This document shows, piece after piece, positions 55,895-64,000 of a stretch of 64,000 nt of DNA. The first letter of the stretch is position 1. Every line of letters starts with the position of its first letter. This stretch comes from Bradyrhizobium sp. AZCC 1610. GTDB taxonomy: Bacteria; Pseudomonadota; Alphaproteobacteria; Rhizobiales; Xanthobacteraceae. The notes under the pieces are model-generated. The model saw only the letters and a list, made by a program, of their open reading frames with translations. It was not told the origin of the DNA and searched no databases. A program made the translations under genes and the position numbers. The DNA lies in NCBI RefSeq assembly GCF_036924515.1, contig NZ_JAZHRR010000001.1, positions 4,869,001 to 4,933,000 of the forward strand, in the 5' to 3' direction.

Positions 55895-56938
55895 CTACGG
55901 CAGATTGTCCCGCATCACGATGTCGATCCGGATTTTCTCCTGCTCACTCAAGATCGGTTCGCCGCGGGCCAGCGCGAGCAGCACGCGCACGGCGGCGCGG
56001 GCCTCGTGGCCCGGGTTCTGCGAAATCGCCGCATCCATCACGCCTTGCAACAACAGCTTGCGCGTCAGCGAGGTGACATCGTGCCCGACGAACACTACCT
56101 GCTTCTCGCGACCGGAATCGGTCAGGGCCCTGGCTACGCCTTGCGTGCCGGCGCCGACATTGTAGAGGCCGACGATGTCGGCATGTTTGCCGAGCAGCCG
56201 CGACATGAGCTGTCCCGAGCGCTCGTCCTCGTCGCGTCCTTCGAGCACGGGCAGTACGTTGAGCCCAGGAAACTCCGCCGCCACCACCTGATTGAAGCCG
56301 AAGATGCGCTCGGCATGGTCGCGCAGGCCCTGTGAGCCGGCGACGATCGCGACCTTGCCGGATCGCGGACCAACGAGGCGGCCGACCAAGGCGCCGGCGG
56401 TGCGCCCTGCGGCAATATTGTCGATGCCGACATAATGATGGCGGCGCGACGCCGGCACATCAGAGACCAGCGTCACCACCTTGGCGCCGCCATCGACGAG
56501 ATCGTTGATGGCGGCCCGCACGCTCGGATGATCGAGCGCGACAACCGCGACGCCGTCATACTCGCCGGCAAGAGCCTCCAGCGAGCTCGCGAGAACGGAG
56601 GCGTCGAACACGTCGGTCGCGACCATCTCGACCGCGAGGCGGCGGGCCGACAGCCAGCCCGACATCTCGCCGAGATAGGACTGGATCTGCTGCATGAACA
56701 GGTTCGGCCCCGACGGCATCACGAAGGCGAAGCGCCTGAAGCGGCCACGGGCGAGCTCGGCCCCGGCCACATGCGGCTGGAAGGAGTTGCGCGCGATCGT
56801 CTCCTTGACGCGGCGGACCGTGTCCGGCCGCACACCGGGCCGGTTGTGCAGGACGCGATCGACGGTCGCGAGGCTGACGCCAGCCTGGCGGGCGATGTCC
56901 CTGAGCGTGAGAGGGCTGCTGGCGTCCGGCTCCTTCAT
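55895..56938 (-). CDS. LacI-family regulator of the sugar operon
   Basis: A 347-residue repressor. The N-terminal helix-turn-helix is PLTLRDIARQAGVSLATVDR, VLHNRPGVRPDTVRRVKE, and the rest is a periplasmic-binding-protein-like sensor domain (FAFVMPSGPNLFMQQIQSYL, VVALDHPSVRAAINDLVDGG, GHDVTSLTRKLLLQGVMDAA). The ATG at 56938 (MKEPDASS) is preferred to the upstream one at 56980. It lies 83 bases before xylB on the same strand and probably represses the operon and itself until a pentose binds. Confidence 0.9.
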   Translation of the reverse strand: MKEPDASSPLTLRDIARQAGVSLATVDRVLHNRPGVRPDTVRRVKETIARNSFQPHVAGAELARGRFRRFAFVMPSGPNLFMQQIQSYLGEMSGWLSARRLAVEMVATDVFDASVLASSLEALAGEYDGVAVVALDHPSVRAAINDLVDGGAKVVTLVSDVPASRRHHYVGIDNIAAGRTAGALVGRLVGPRSGKVAIVAGSQGLRDHAERIFGFNQVVAAEFPGLNVLPVLEGRDEDERSGQLMSRLLGKHADIVGLYNVGAGTQGVARALTDSGREKQVVFVGHDVTSLTRKLLLQGVMDAAISQNPGHEARAAVRVLLALARGEPILSEQEKIRIDIVMRDNLP

Positions 56939-57115
56939 GGGCTGAAGGCTAGCAGAGGCTATTTGAGGTACGCAACTCATTTTGAGGAATACGGCGCATC
57001 AGGCAGTTCGCGCGTTCAGGTTACGGCCTTTGAGATGTACGAAGGACACGAACTGCCATGGAGCACGTTCGGAGCCACCCGCCGTGCAGCGGGGCTGGAG
57101 CTGAACTGCGCATCA

Positions 57116-57718
57116 TCAACGTTTTGTCGACTGTTCCTCGAAAACTTTGACGGATACGTTCGCGACTTGGCGCAGTGCTTCGCGATCGGCGCCCGATGAT
57201 GCCATCACGCCCATGCCGGCGGATACCGCCGAGAGATAGCGCGCCAGCGCGGCAGCGTCGGCAGTCTGCTTCAGATCGCCCTCCTTCTTCGCTCTGACGA
57301 AACGTTCGCGGAGCTGATCTTCGGTCAGTGCACGGCGCGCTGCCAGCTCGAAGGGAACGTTCTCCGAACCGGTACCGCAGGCAAGGCCGCCTTGCACGAG
57401 CAGGCAACCGGGCGGATTGTCGGGATCGGTTTGGCTGTCTGCGGTACCCATGAGCATCCGCTCCGCGACGTCGCGGGCGGTCGGCGCGCTCAAAACCCCC
57501 TCCATCCAGACCGCACGTTTGGCCGTGTACCGGTCGAGGGCAGCCTTCAGGAGACCTTCCTTATTTCCAAATGCCGCATAGAGGCTCGGCGGGTTAATGC
57601 CCATCGCCTCGGTAAGCTGGGCAATGGTCGCGCCCTCATAGCCATGTCTCCAGAAGACTTCCATCGCCTGGTCCAATGCGGCATCGGCGTCGAACTCTCT
57701 CGGGCGTCCCATGGCCAT
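57116..57718 (-). CDS. TetR-family repressor of the RND pump
   Basis: A 200-residue regulator. The DNA-binding domain reads GRPREFDADAALDQAMEVFW, GYEGATIAQLTEAMGINPPS and LYAAFGNKEGLLKAALDRY. The C-terminal ligand domain is AcrR/YxaF-like. It is divergent from the RND operon across a 200-base region holding a TGTAG-N6-CTACA inverted repeat, the usual arrangement for local repression released by a drug or metabolite. Confidence 0.9.
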   Translation of the reverse strand: MAMGRPREFDADAALDQAMEVFWRHGYEGATIAQLTEAMGINPPSLYAAFGNKEGLLKAALDRYTAKRAVWMEGVLSAPTARDVAERMLMGTADSQTDPDNPPGCLLVQGGLACGTGSENVPFELAARRALTEDQLRERFVRAKKEGDLKQTADAAALARYLSAVSAGMGVMASSGADREALRQVANVSVKVFEEQSTKR

Positions 57719-57888
57719 TCGCGTTACTCCCTTGAAGCCGACGCCGTTTTCCGCTCGGCGTTCAATCCTCTAACCTTCTGATTTATCGTGGTTCTTTTAT
57801 TTGATTTCCAGTCTTGCAGCTTGCGACATAAGATTTTCGTAGTGTGCAGTACATAAGTATCTTGCGGACCGCCGTCCAGCTCCACATC

Positions 57889-57904
57889 TGTAGCGAACAC
57901 TACA
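57889..57904. promoter_or_regulatory. Inverted repeat, likely TetR operator
   Basis: TGTAGCGAACACTACA: 5-base arms TGTAG/CTACA around 6 bases, 16 bases before the RND membrane-fusion gene. Position and size suit a TetR dimer. Confidence 0.5.
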
Positions 57905-57920
57905 TTTCTGGAGCGCGCAA

Positions 57921-59162
57921 ATGCCCCCATCCACCACTACCTTCCGTTCCGGTCGATTCAGACGCGTTGTCGGCGGCGTTGCCATCATCGGCGTCCTCGC
58001 GGCGGCCGGTTCGATCGCGAGCGGCCGCTATTTTCATGCAGCCCAGGCGACCACAGGGACCGCACCCGAGCAGGCGGTCTCCGTCACGATCGCGGTGATC
58101 GAGCCGCGTCGGACCGCGCTGTGGGATGACTTCTCTGGACGTCTCGAAGCCGTCAACCGCGTCGAGCTCCGCCCACGCGTCGCTGGCGCGATCCTGTCGG
58201 CCAACTTTGCCGAGGGCGCGTTGGTGAAAGCCGGCGATGTCCTGTTCAAGATTGATCCCGCGCCCTACGCCGCCGAAGTGGATAAGGCGAGCGCGCAGCT
58301 CGAGGCAGCAAAAGCGCGTGCGATCTTCACTGCGAGCGAAGTCGAGCGCGGCGCGCAGCTCGTCGGCAACGCCGTCGTCACGCGGCGCGATTTCGATCAG
58401 CGCGAGAACGCCAATCGCGAAGCGATCGCCAATGTGAAGGCGGCCGAGGCGACGCTGCAGGCTGCAAAGCTCAATCTAAGCTACACCGAGGTCCGCGCAC
58501 CGGTCGATGGCCGCGTCGGCAAGATCGAGGTGACCGTCGGAAATCTCGTGGCCGCAGGGACTGCCTCCCCGGTCCTGACCTCTCTGGTCTCTGTCAACCC
58601 GATCTATGCGAGTTTCGATGCGGACGAAGAGGTCGTGCTGCGGGCGCTGAATTCCATTGCAGATAGTTCGGGCAAGCGCGGCAATCTTGATCAAATACCC
58701 GTCGAGATGAACACCTCTGGCGGCACATCGGCCAAAGGCCATATCCAGTTGATCGACAACCAGGTCAATGGCCAGAGCGGCACGATACGCGTCCGCGCGG
58801 TATTCCAGAACGAGGATGGACGCCTCATCCCCGGCCAGTTCGCGCGGGTGCGGATGGGCCAGCCTCAGCAACAGGCGCTGGTGATGATCGACGAGCGAGC
58901 CATCGGTACCGATCAGGATAAGAAGTTCGTTATGGTGGTCAGCGACGACAACCGCGCGGTCTATCGCGGAATAACGCTCGGCGGCGCCGTCGATGGACTC
59001 CGCATCGTGACGGGTGGCCTGAAACCCGGTGACCGCATCGTCGTCAATGGCCTGCAGCGGGTACGCCCGGGCGCGCTCCTGAAGACCGAAATTGCGCAGA
59101 TGGACTCGCGCGGACCGCAGCAAGCATCGAACGCCGGCAGCCGGCAAATCGTGCAGCGGTAA
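57921..59162 (+). CDS. RND efflux periplasmic adaptor (membrane fusion protein)
   Basis: A 413-residue adaptor. An N-terminal membrane anchor (VVGGVAIIGVLAAAGSIASG) without a lipobox is followed by the barrel-sandwich domain (FSGRLEAVNRVELRPRVAGA, EGALVKAGDVLFKIDPAPYA), an alpha-hairpin (SAQLEAAKARAIFTASEVER) and the beta-barrel (DGRVGKIEVTVGNLVAAGTA). It resembles MexE/AcrA. It links the inner-membrane pump encoded 26 bases downstream to an outer-membrane channel, whose gene is not in the window. Confidence 0.93.
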   Translation: MPPSTTTFRSGRFRRVVGGVAIIGVLAAAGSIASGRYFHAAQATTGTAPEQAVSVTIAVIEPRRTALWDDFSGRLEAVNRVELRPRVAGAILSANFAEGALVKAGDVLFKIDPAPYAAEVDKASAQLEAAKARAIFTASEVERGAQLVGNAVVTRRDFDQRENANREAIANVKAAEATLQAAKLNLSYTEVRAPVDGRVGKIEVTVGNLVAAGTASPVLTSLVSVNPIYASFDADEEVVLRALNSIADSSGKRGNLDQIPVEMNTSGGTSAKGHIQLIDNQVNGQSGTIRVRAVFQNEDGRLIPGQFARVRMGQPQQQALVMIDERAIGTDQDKKFVMVVSDDNRAVYRGITLGGAVDGLRIVTGGLKPGDRIVVNGLQRVRPGALLKTEIAQMDSRGPQQASNAGSRQIVQR

Positions 59163-59188
59163 CGACCGTCAGCGCTTGGGGCATAGCA

Positions 59189-62100
59189 ATGAACTTCTCA
59201 AAATTCTTCATCGATCGGCCGATTTTTGCCGGTGTGCTTTCGATCGTGATCTTCCTGGCCGGCTTGATCTCGCTCTTTGCCATGCCGATCTCGGAGTATC
59301 CGGACGTCGTGCCGCCCTCCGTGGTGGTGCGCGCGACCTACCCCGGCGCCAATCCGAAGGTGATCGCGGAAACAGTGGCAACGCCGATCGAAGAGCAGAT
59401 CAACGGCGTCGAGAACATGCTCTACATGAGCAGCCAGGCAACCACCGACGGGGCGATGACGCTGACAGTGACGTTCCGCCTCGGCACCGATCCCGACAAG
59501 GCGACGCAGCTTGTGCAGAACCGCGTGCAGCAGGCCGAGCCGCGCCTGCCGGCGGTGGTTCGCCAGCTCGGCATTATCACCAAGAAGAGCTCGCCCGACC
59601 TTACCATGGTCGTGCACCTGCTGTCGCCAAACAACCGCTACGACATGACGTATCTCCGCAACTACGCGGTGCTGAACGTCAAGGACCGCCTTGCGCGGAT
59701 CGACGGCGTCGGTGATGTCCAGCTCTACGGTGCCGGCGACTACTCGATGCGCGTCTGGGTCGACCCGCAGAAGGCCGCCGAGCACGGCCTGACCGCAAGC
59801 GACATCGTGAGGGCGATCCAGGCGCAGAACGTCGAGGCGGCCGCCGGCGTGGTCGGCTCCTCGCCGAGCGTCAAGGGCATCGACCTTCAGATGTCGGTCA
59901 ACGCCGAAGGCCGGCTCGCAAGTGAAGAACAGTTCGGCGACATCGTGGTCAAGACCGGTTCGCGCGGCGAGGTGGTGCGGCTGCGCGACGTCGCGCGCAT
60001 CGAATTAGGTGCGTCCCAATACGGCCTGCGCTCGCTGCTCGACAACAAACAGGCGGTGGCGATCCCGATCTTCCAGGCGCCGGGCTCCAACGCGCTCCAG
60101 ATCTCCGACCACGTCCGCGCCACCATGGCCGAGATCAAGAAGAACATGCCCGAGGGCGTATCCTACCAGATCGTCTACGACCCCACACAGTTCGTGCGCT
60201 CGTCGATCGAGGCGGTGATCCACACGCTGCTGGAAGCGGTCGCGCTGGTGGTACTGGTGGTCATCCTGTTCCTCCAAACCTGGCGGGCTTCCATCATTCC
60301 GCTCCTGGCCGTGCCGGTGTCGATCGTCGGCACATTCGCGGTGATGCACGTCTTCGGCTTCTCCATCAATGCGCTCAGCCTGTTCGGCCTGGTGCTCGCG
60401 ATCGGCATCGTCGTCGACGACGCTATCGTCGTGGTCGAGAACGTCGAGCGCAACATCGAGGCCGGGCTGTCGCCGCGAGACGCCACCTACCAGGCAATGC
60501 GGGAGGTCTCCGGCCCCATCATCGCGATCGCACTGGTCTTGATTGCCGTATTTGTTCCCCTCGCCTTCATCTCCGGCCTCACCGGGCAATTCTACAAGCA
60601 GTTCGCGCTGACGATCGCGATCTCGACCGTGATCTCCGCGGTCAACTCTCTGACGCTGTCGCCGGCATTGTCGGCGTTGCTGCTCAAGGGCCACAATGAG
60701 CCAAAGGACAGGCTGACCCTCATTCTGGAGAAAGGTTTCGGCTGGTTCTTCCGCGGTTTCAACCGCGTCTTTGCACGCTCCTCGGAGAATTATGGCGGCA
60801 GCGTCTCCAAAGTGATCTCTGGCAAGGCGGCGGTGATGGGCGTCTATGTGCTCCTGATCGGACTGACCGCCCTGCTCTTCCAGCAGGTGCCGAGCGGCTT
60901 CGTCCCGGGCCAGGACAAGCAGTACCTCGTCGGCTTCGCACGCCTGCCCGACGGCGCCACGCTCGACCGCACCGAAGAGGTCATCCGCAAGATGAGCGAC
61001 ATTGCGCTGACGCAGCCCGGCGTCGAGAGCTCGGTGGCCTTTCCGGGCCTTTCGATCTCCGGTTTCACCAACTCCTCCAACGCCGGCATCGTCTTCTCCA
61101 CCTTGAAGCCGTTCGACGACCGCAAGGATCCCGCGCTGAGCGGCGCTGCGATCGCGGCCGAGCTGAACAAGAAATATGCCGGGATTCAGGAAGCCTTCAT
61201 CGCCATGTTCCCGCCGCCGCCGGTCAACGGGCTCGGAACCATCGGCGGCTTCAAGCTCCAGATCGAGGACCGCGCCGGCCTTGGCTATGACGCGCTGAAC
61301 GAGGCAACCAGCGCCTTCATGGCCGCGATGCAGAAGGCACCGGAAATCGCCGGCGTCTTCTCGAGCTTTCAGGTCAACGTGCCACAATTATTCGCGGACA
61401 TCGATCGCACCAAGGCGCTCCAGCTTGGCGTTCCGGTAACGGAGGTATTCAACACGCTGCAGATCTATCTGGGCTCATACTACGTTAACGACTTCAACAA
61501 GTTTGGGCGCACCTATTCGGTCTATGTCCAGGCTGACGCGCCGTTCCGTGCGCGGGCCGACGACATCAGGCAATTGAAGGTGCGCTCGTCTTCCGGCGAC
61601 ATGATCCCGCTCTCGGCGCTCTTGAAGATTCGCCAGAGCGCCGGGCCTGAACGCGCGATCCGTTACAACGGTTTCTTGTCCTCCGACGTCAACGCCGCGG
61701 CAGCGCCCGGTTATTCCTCCGGCCAGGCTCAGGAAGCGGCCACGCGCATCGCCGCCGACGTGCTACCGCCCGGCTTCGCCTTTGAATGGACCGACCTGAC
61801 CTATCAGGAGTTCATCGCCGGCAACTCCGGCATCTGGGTTTTTCCACTCGCGATCCTCCTCGTGTTCCTGGTGCTGGCTGCGCTCTATGAGAGCCTGACC
61901 CTGCCCCTGTCGATCATCATGATCGTGCCAATGGGGTTGCTTGCCGCGATGTTCGGCGTCTGGATCTCGAAGGGCGACAATAACGTCTTCACCCAGATCG
62001 GATTGATCGTGCTGGTGGGATTGTCTGCCAAGAACGCGATCCTTATCGTCGAATTCGCGCGCGAACTGGAGTTCGCAGGTCGTTCGCCGATTCGTGCCGC

Positions 62101-62377
62101 GATCGAGGCAAGCCGCCTGCGCCTGCGTCCGATCCTGATGACCTCGATGGCGTTCATCATGGGCGTCTTGCCCCTGGTGCTCTCGACCGGTGCCGGTTCG
62201 GAAATGCGCCGAGCCATGGGCGTCGCCGTCTTCTCTGGCATGATCGGCGTCACGGTGTTTGGCCTGTTCCTGACACCCGTATTCTACGTTCTGTTGCGCA
62301 CCGTCACGGGACTGAAGCCACTGACAAACCATTCCGCCAGTGTAGCGACCGATCGCGCGCCGGAGCCTGGGCGCTAA
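59189..62377 (+). CDS. RND multidrug efflux pump, HAE1 (AcrB/MexF) type
   Basis: A 1062-residue inner-membrane pump with twelve membrane segments and two large periplasmic loops. MNFSKFFIDRPIFAGVLSIV is the typical start. Proton-relay aspartates lie in LVLAIGIVVDDAIVVVENVE near residue 410. The second half has ILLVFLVLAALYESLTLPLS and GLSAKNAILIVEFARELEF. It exports hydrophobic compounds with proton uptake. Regulation is probably by the divergent TetR gene. Confidence 0.95.
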   Translation: MNFSKFFIDRPIFAGVLSIVIFLAGLISLFAMPISEYPDVVPPSVVVRATYPGANPKVIAETVATPIEEQINGVENMLYMSSQATTDGAMTLTVTFRLGTDPDKATQLVQNRVQQAEPRLPAVVRQLGIITKKSSPDLTMVVHLLSPNNRYDMTYLRNYAVLNVKDRLARIDGVGDVQLYGAGDYSMRVWVDPQKAAEHGLTASDIVRAIQAQNVEAAAGVVGSSPSVKGIDLQMSVNAEGRLASEEQFGDIVVKTGSRGEVVRLRDVARIELGASQYGLRSLLDNKQAVAIPIFQAPGSNALQISDHVRATMAEIKKNMPEGVSYQIVYDPTQFVRSSIEAVIHTLLEAVALVVLVVILFLQTWRASIIPLLAVPVSIVGTFAVMHVFGFSINALSLFGLVLAIGIVVDDAIVVVENVERNIEAGLSPRDATYQAMREVSGPIIAIALVLIAVFVPLAFISGLTGQFYKQFALTIAISTVISAVNSLTLSPALSALLLKGHNEPKDRLTLILEKGFGWFFRGFNRVFARSSENYGGSVSKVISGKAAVMGVYVLLIGLTALLFQQVPSGFVPGQDKQYLVGFARLPDGATLDRTEEVIRKMSDIALTQPGVESSVAFPGLSISGFTNSSNAGIVFSTLKPFDDRKDPALSGAAIAAELNKKYAGIQEAFIAMFPPPPVNGLGTIGGFKLQIEDRAGLGYDALNEATSAFMAAMQKAPEIAGVFSSFQVNVPQLFADIDRTKALQLGVPVTEVFNTLQIYLGSYYVNDFNKFGRTYSVYVQADAPFRARADDIRQLKVRSSSGDMIPLSALLKIRQSAGPERAIRYNGFLSSDVNAAAAPGYSSGQAQEAATRIAADVLPPGFAFEWTDLTYQEFIAGNSGIWVFPLAILLVFLVLAALYESLTLPLSIIMIVPMGLLAAMFGVWISKGDNNVFTQIGLIVLVGLSAKNAILIVEFARELEFAGRSPIRAAIEASRLRLRPILMTSMAFIMGVLPLVLSTGAGSEMRRAMGVAVFSGMIGVTVFGLFLTPVFYVLLRTVTGLKPLTNHSASVATDRAPEPGR

Positions 62378-62782
62378 CAGTGGTTGGCCGCCGTCAAACG
62401 TCGAGCGCCCGTAGGCCACGGGACGCATGATCGGTCGGCGAGAACGGTCTGTACGTCGCGAGCGGCAGCATTCGGACAAGGTTGGGCATGGCAGCCCTTC
62501 CGATCGCGGGCTCATGCGCTAGAAACGAAACGCTCCGAGAAAAATTGTGTCAGCGTGCACCGCCGGCCGCCACGGCGGTTTCGACGTGCTCGATGAGTGC
62601 CAAGTATCGCGAGCAGGATCGCTTCCTTGGAATCGAAGTCATGAAGAGTGCGCCGGGTGACAGCTCGCAGGCAATCGGCGAGATCGGCGATGGAAACGCG
62701 CATATGGGCAACCGGCTGCGTAACACGCTGCCGCGCGACGTGCATTCAACCGAGGCAAAGAATCAGGCCGCTGAGTTCCCGC
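62378..62782. other. Intergenic region with a TetR gene relic
   Basis: About 400 bases between the pump and the ABC permease genes. Only the minus-strand TetR-like relic at 62512-62745 is recognisable. Confidence 0.5.
62512..62745 (-). pseudogene. N-terminal relic of a TetR-type regulator
   Basis: On the minus strand MRVSIADLADCLRAVTRRTL then HDFDSKEAILLAILG resembles a TetR helix-turn-helix (ISIADLAARAGVTRRTLYDRFGSKEAIL pattern), with missing or altered residues in the turn. The frame then runs into Arg-rich nonsense. No ligand-binding domain is present. Confidence 0.5.
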
Positions 62783-63568
62783 TCACGCGCTCTTCTTTGA
62801 CCGGTTGGTTGCAATCAGAACCAGCATGAACGAGACCGCGGTCATCAGCGTGCTGATCGCCGCAATAGTCGGGTCGATCTCGTCGCGTAGCGCGGTGAAC
62901 ATCCGCTTGGTCAGCGGCTGATACTGGCCGCCGGAAATGAACAGCGCGACGATGGTCTCGTCCATCGCCGAAATGAACGCGAAGATGCCGCCCGCGATCA
63001 CGCTGGGCTTGATCTGCGGCAGCGTCACCGCGAAGAAGCTGCGCAGCCGGTTCATGCCGAGGCTGCGCGCCACCATCTCCTGCGTGGCATCGAAGCTCTG
63101 CAACCCCGCCGCGACCGAGATGACGACATAGGGCAGACCTAGCATGACATTGGCGAGCACGAGGCCGGTCATGGTCGCGGCCAGGCCAACCTTGGCAAAG
63201 ACGAAGAAGATGCCGACCGCGGTGATGATGATCGGTACCACCAGCGGCAGCAGCAAGGTCATGTGGATCAGCCGCATGATCCGCCATTTCGACTGGCTGA
63301 TGGCGTAGGCTGCGGCAACACCGAGCGGGGTCGCGATAACTACGGTGAGCACGGCAACGGTCAGCGTTACGCGGGTCGCCTGCATCCAGGCCGGATTGCC
63401 GACATACTCCTGATACCAGCGCAGCGACAGCGACGGCGGCGGGAAGGTCAGGAAACGCGCGGCCGAGAACGACATCGGCGCGATGATCAGGATCGGCAGG
63501 ATCAGATAGAGCAGCACCAGTGCGCAGGTCACGACCAGTGCAATGCGGAATGGGCGGGACATCGTCAT
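62783..63568 (-). CDS. ABC transporter permease, PotC/YdcV type
   Basis: A 261-residue permease with six hydrophobic segments (VVTCALVLLYLILPILIIAP first). The coupling EAA loop is present as MVARSLGMNRLRSFFAVTLP. The polyamine/iron/thiamine importer family fits best. The ATG at 63568 overlaps the stop of the preceding permease by 4 bases. The matching ATPase and binding protein must lie beyond the window. Confidence 0.9.
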   Translation of the reverse strand: MTMSRPFRIALVVTCALVLLYLILPILIIAPMSFSAARFLTFPPPSLSLRWYQEYVGNPAWMQATRVTLTVAVLTVVIATPLGVAAAYAISQSKWRIMRLIHMTLLLPLVVPIIITAVGIFFVFAKVGLAATMTGLVLANVMLGLPYVVISVAAGLQSFDATQEMVARSLGMNRLRSFFAVTLPQIKPSVIAGGIFAFISAMDETIVALFISGGQYQPLTKRMFTALRDEIDPTIAAISTLMTAVSFMLVLIATNRSKKSA

Positions 63569-64000
63569 TTTTGCCCCAACACGCGATCGAGCGGAATAAA
63601 GCGGCTGACGGCAAAGAAGACGGCGCCGACCGCGACCAGCAGCACCACGCCGACCGCGCTGGCGGCACCCCACTGGTCGTAGAGTTCGACATTGCGGCTC
63701 ACCAGCATCGATATCATGATGGTGCGGCCGCCCCCGAGCAGTTCCGGCGTGATGTAGAAGCCGAGGGTGAGCACGAAGACCAGCGTACTGCCTGCGAGCA
63801 CCCCGGGCAGCGACAGCGGCAGGAATATCCGCCAGAAGGTGAGCATGGGCCCGGCGCCGAGACTGGCGCCGGCCTGCATCAGATCGCGCGGGATCTGCTG
63901 CATCGTCGCGTAGAGCGGCAGCACCATGAATGGCAGCAGGATATGCAGGGTCGCAACGATGGTGCCGAAACTGTTGTGGACCAGCGCCAGCGGCTCGTCG
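63565..64000 (-). CDS. ABC transporter permease, PotB type, 5' end cut by the window
   Basis: The frame is open to the last base; only the C-terminal 144 or so residues are seen. The EAA loop (DLMQAGASLGAGPMLTFWRI, FLPLSLPGVLAG) and three or four membrane segments are visible. It pairs with the PotC-type permease, with which it is translationally coupled (ATGA). Confidence 0.88.
   Translation of the reverse strand, partial: DEPLALVHNSFGTIVATLHILLPFMVLPLYATMQQIPRDLMQAGASLGAGPMLTFWRIFLPLSLPGVLAGSTLVFVLTLGFYITPELLGGGRTIMISMLVSRNVELYDQWGAASAVGVVLLVAVGAVFFAVSRFIPLDRVLGQK

Noticed and set aside
60005..61387. 460-residue minus-strand frame over the RND pump
   Set aside because: Asp/Arg/His-rich shadow of the pump gene, whose plus-strand reading is full length and motif-complete.
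1..64000. CRISPR arrays, rRNA genes, complete tRNA genes or a replication origin
   Set aside because: No regularly spaced repeats, no rRNA-like sequence and no dnaA-box cluster were seen; only tRNA 3' fragments are present.

Overview
The window looks like a chromosome segment of a Bradyrhizobium-type alphaproteobacterium (Hyphomicrobiales). This rests on the high GC content, the RpoH sigma factor, an MsrA/acetolactate-synthase pair, typical rhizobial small zinc-ribbon and DUF proteins, and the PHB/phasin and DctABD gene families. No search could be run, so genus level is an inference.

Layout. (1) Positions 1-23072 form a mosaic accessory region. It holds a truncated class III aminotransferase, a MOSC protein, many very small genes with shared leader sequences, rpoH, a MarR-type regulator with fdxA, a decayed prkA, a mazEF module inside nested inverted repeats, two tyrosine recombinases, a PAP2 phosphatase, msrA plus a frameshifted acetolactate synthase, and a 735-bp near-identical duplication carrying a YfcE-type phosphodiesterase. 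The right edge is a frameshifted integrase followed by the 3' half of a tRNA-Arg, the usual architecture of an integrated island. (2) Positions 23198-45934 hold sixteen consecutive genes, all on the minus strand, with short gaps or overlaps. In transcription order they are aceE-aceF-lpdA (pyruvate dehydrogenase of the homodimeric-E1 type), a TAXI periplasmic binding protein, dctA, phaA, phaB, a YciA-like thioesterase, a phasin, malic enzyme, NADH dehydrogenase-2, a CIO-type bd oxidase, the DctB/DctD two-component pair and phaC. A lipA lies divergently beside aceE. Read together, the genes would import C4-dicarboxylates, turn malate into pyruvate and acetyl-CoA, store carbon and reductant as polyhydroxybutyrate and dispose of NADH through non-proton-pumping NDH-2 plus bd oxidase, under a sigma-54 activator. 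This is the most striking system in the window. (3) Positions 47513-48201 hold two tRNA 3'-end relics. (4) Positions 48202-56938 are a pentose/sugar operon on the minus strand: a LacI-type regulator, xylB, xylA, an ABC sugar importer, a frameshifted aldo/keto reductase and a sugar-lactone hydrolase. (5) Positions 57116-62377 hold a divergent TetR regulator and an RND efflux pair. (6) Positions 62783-64000 hold two permeases of a spermidine/putrescine-type ABC transporter, the second cut by the window edge.

Frame disruptions recur: prkA (three), acetolactate synthase, the right-hand integrase, mazF, the aldo/keto reductase and two small genes. Most are single-base changes, several in homopolymer runs. 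Real decay and read error both remain possible, although gene decay fits the island context for most of them.
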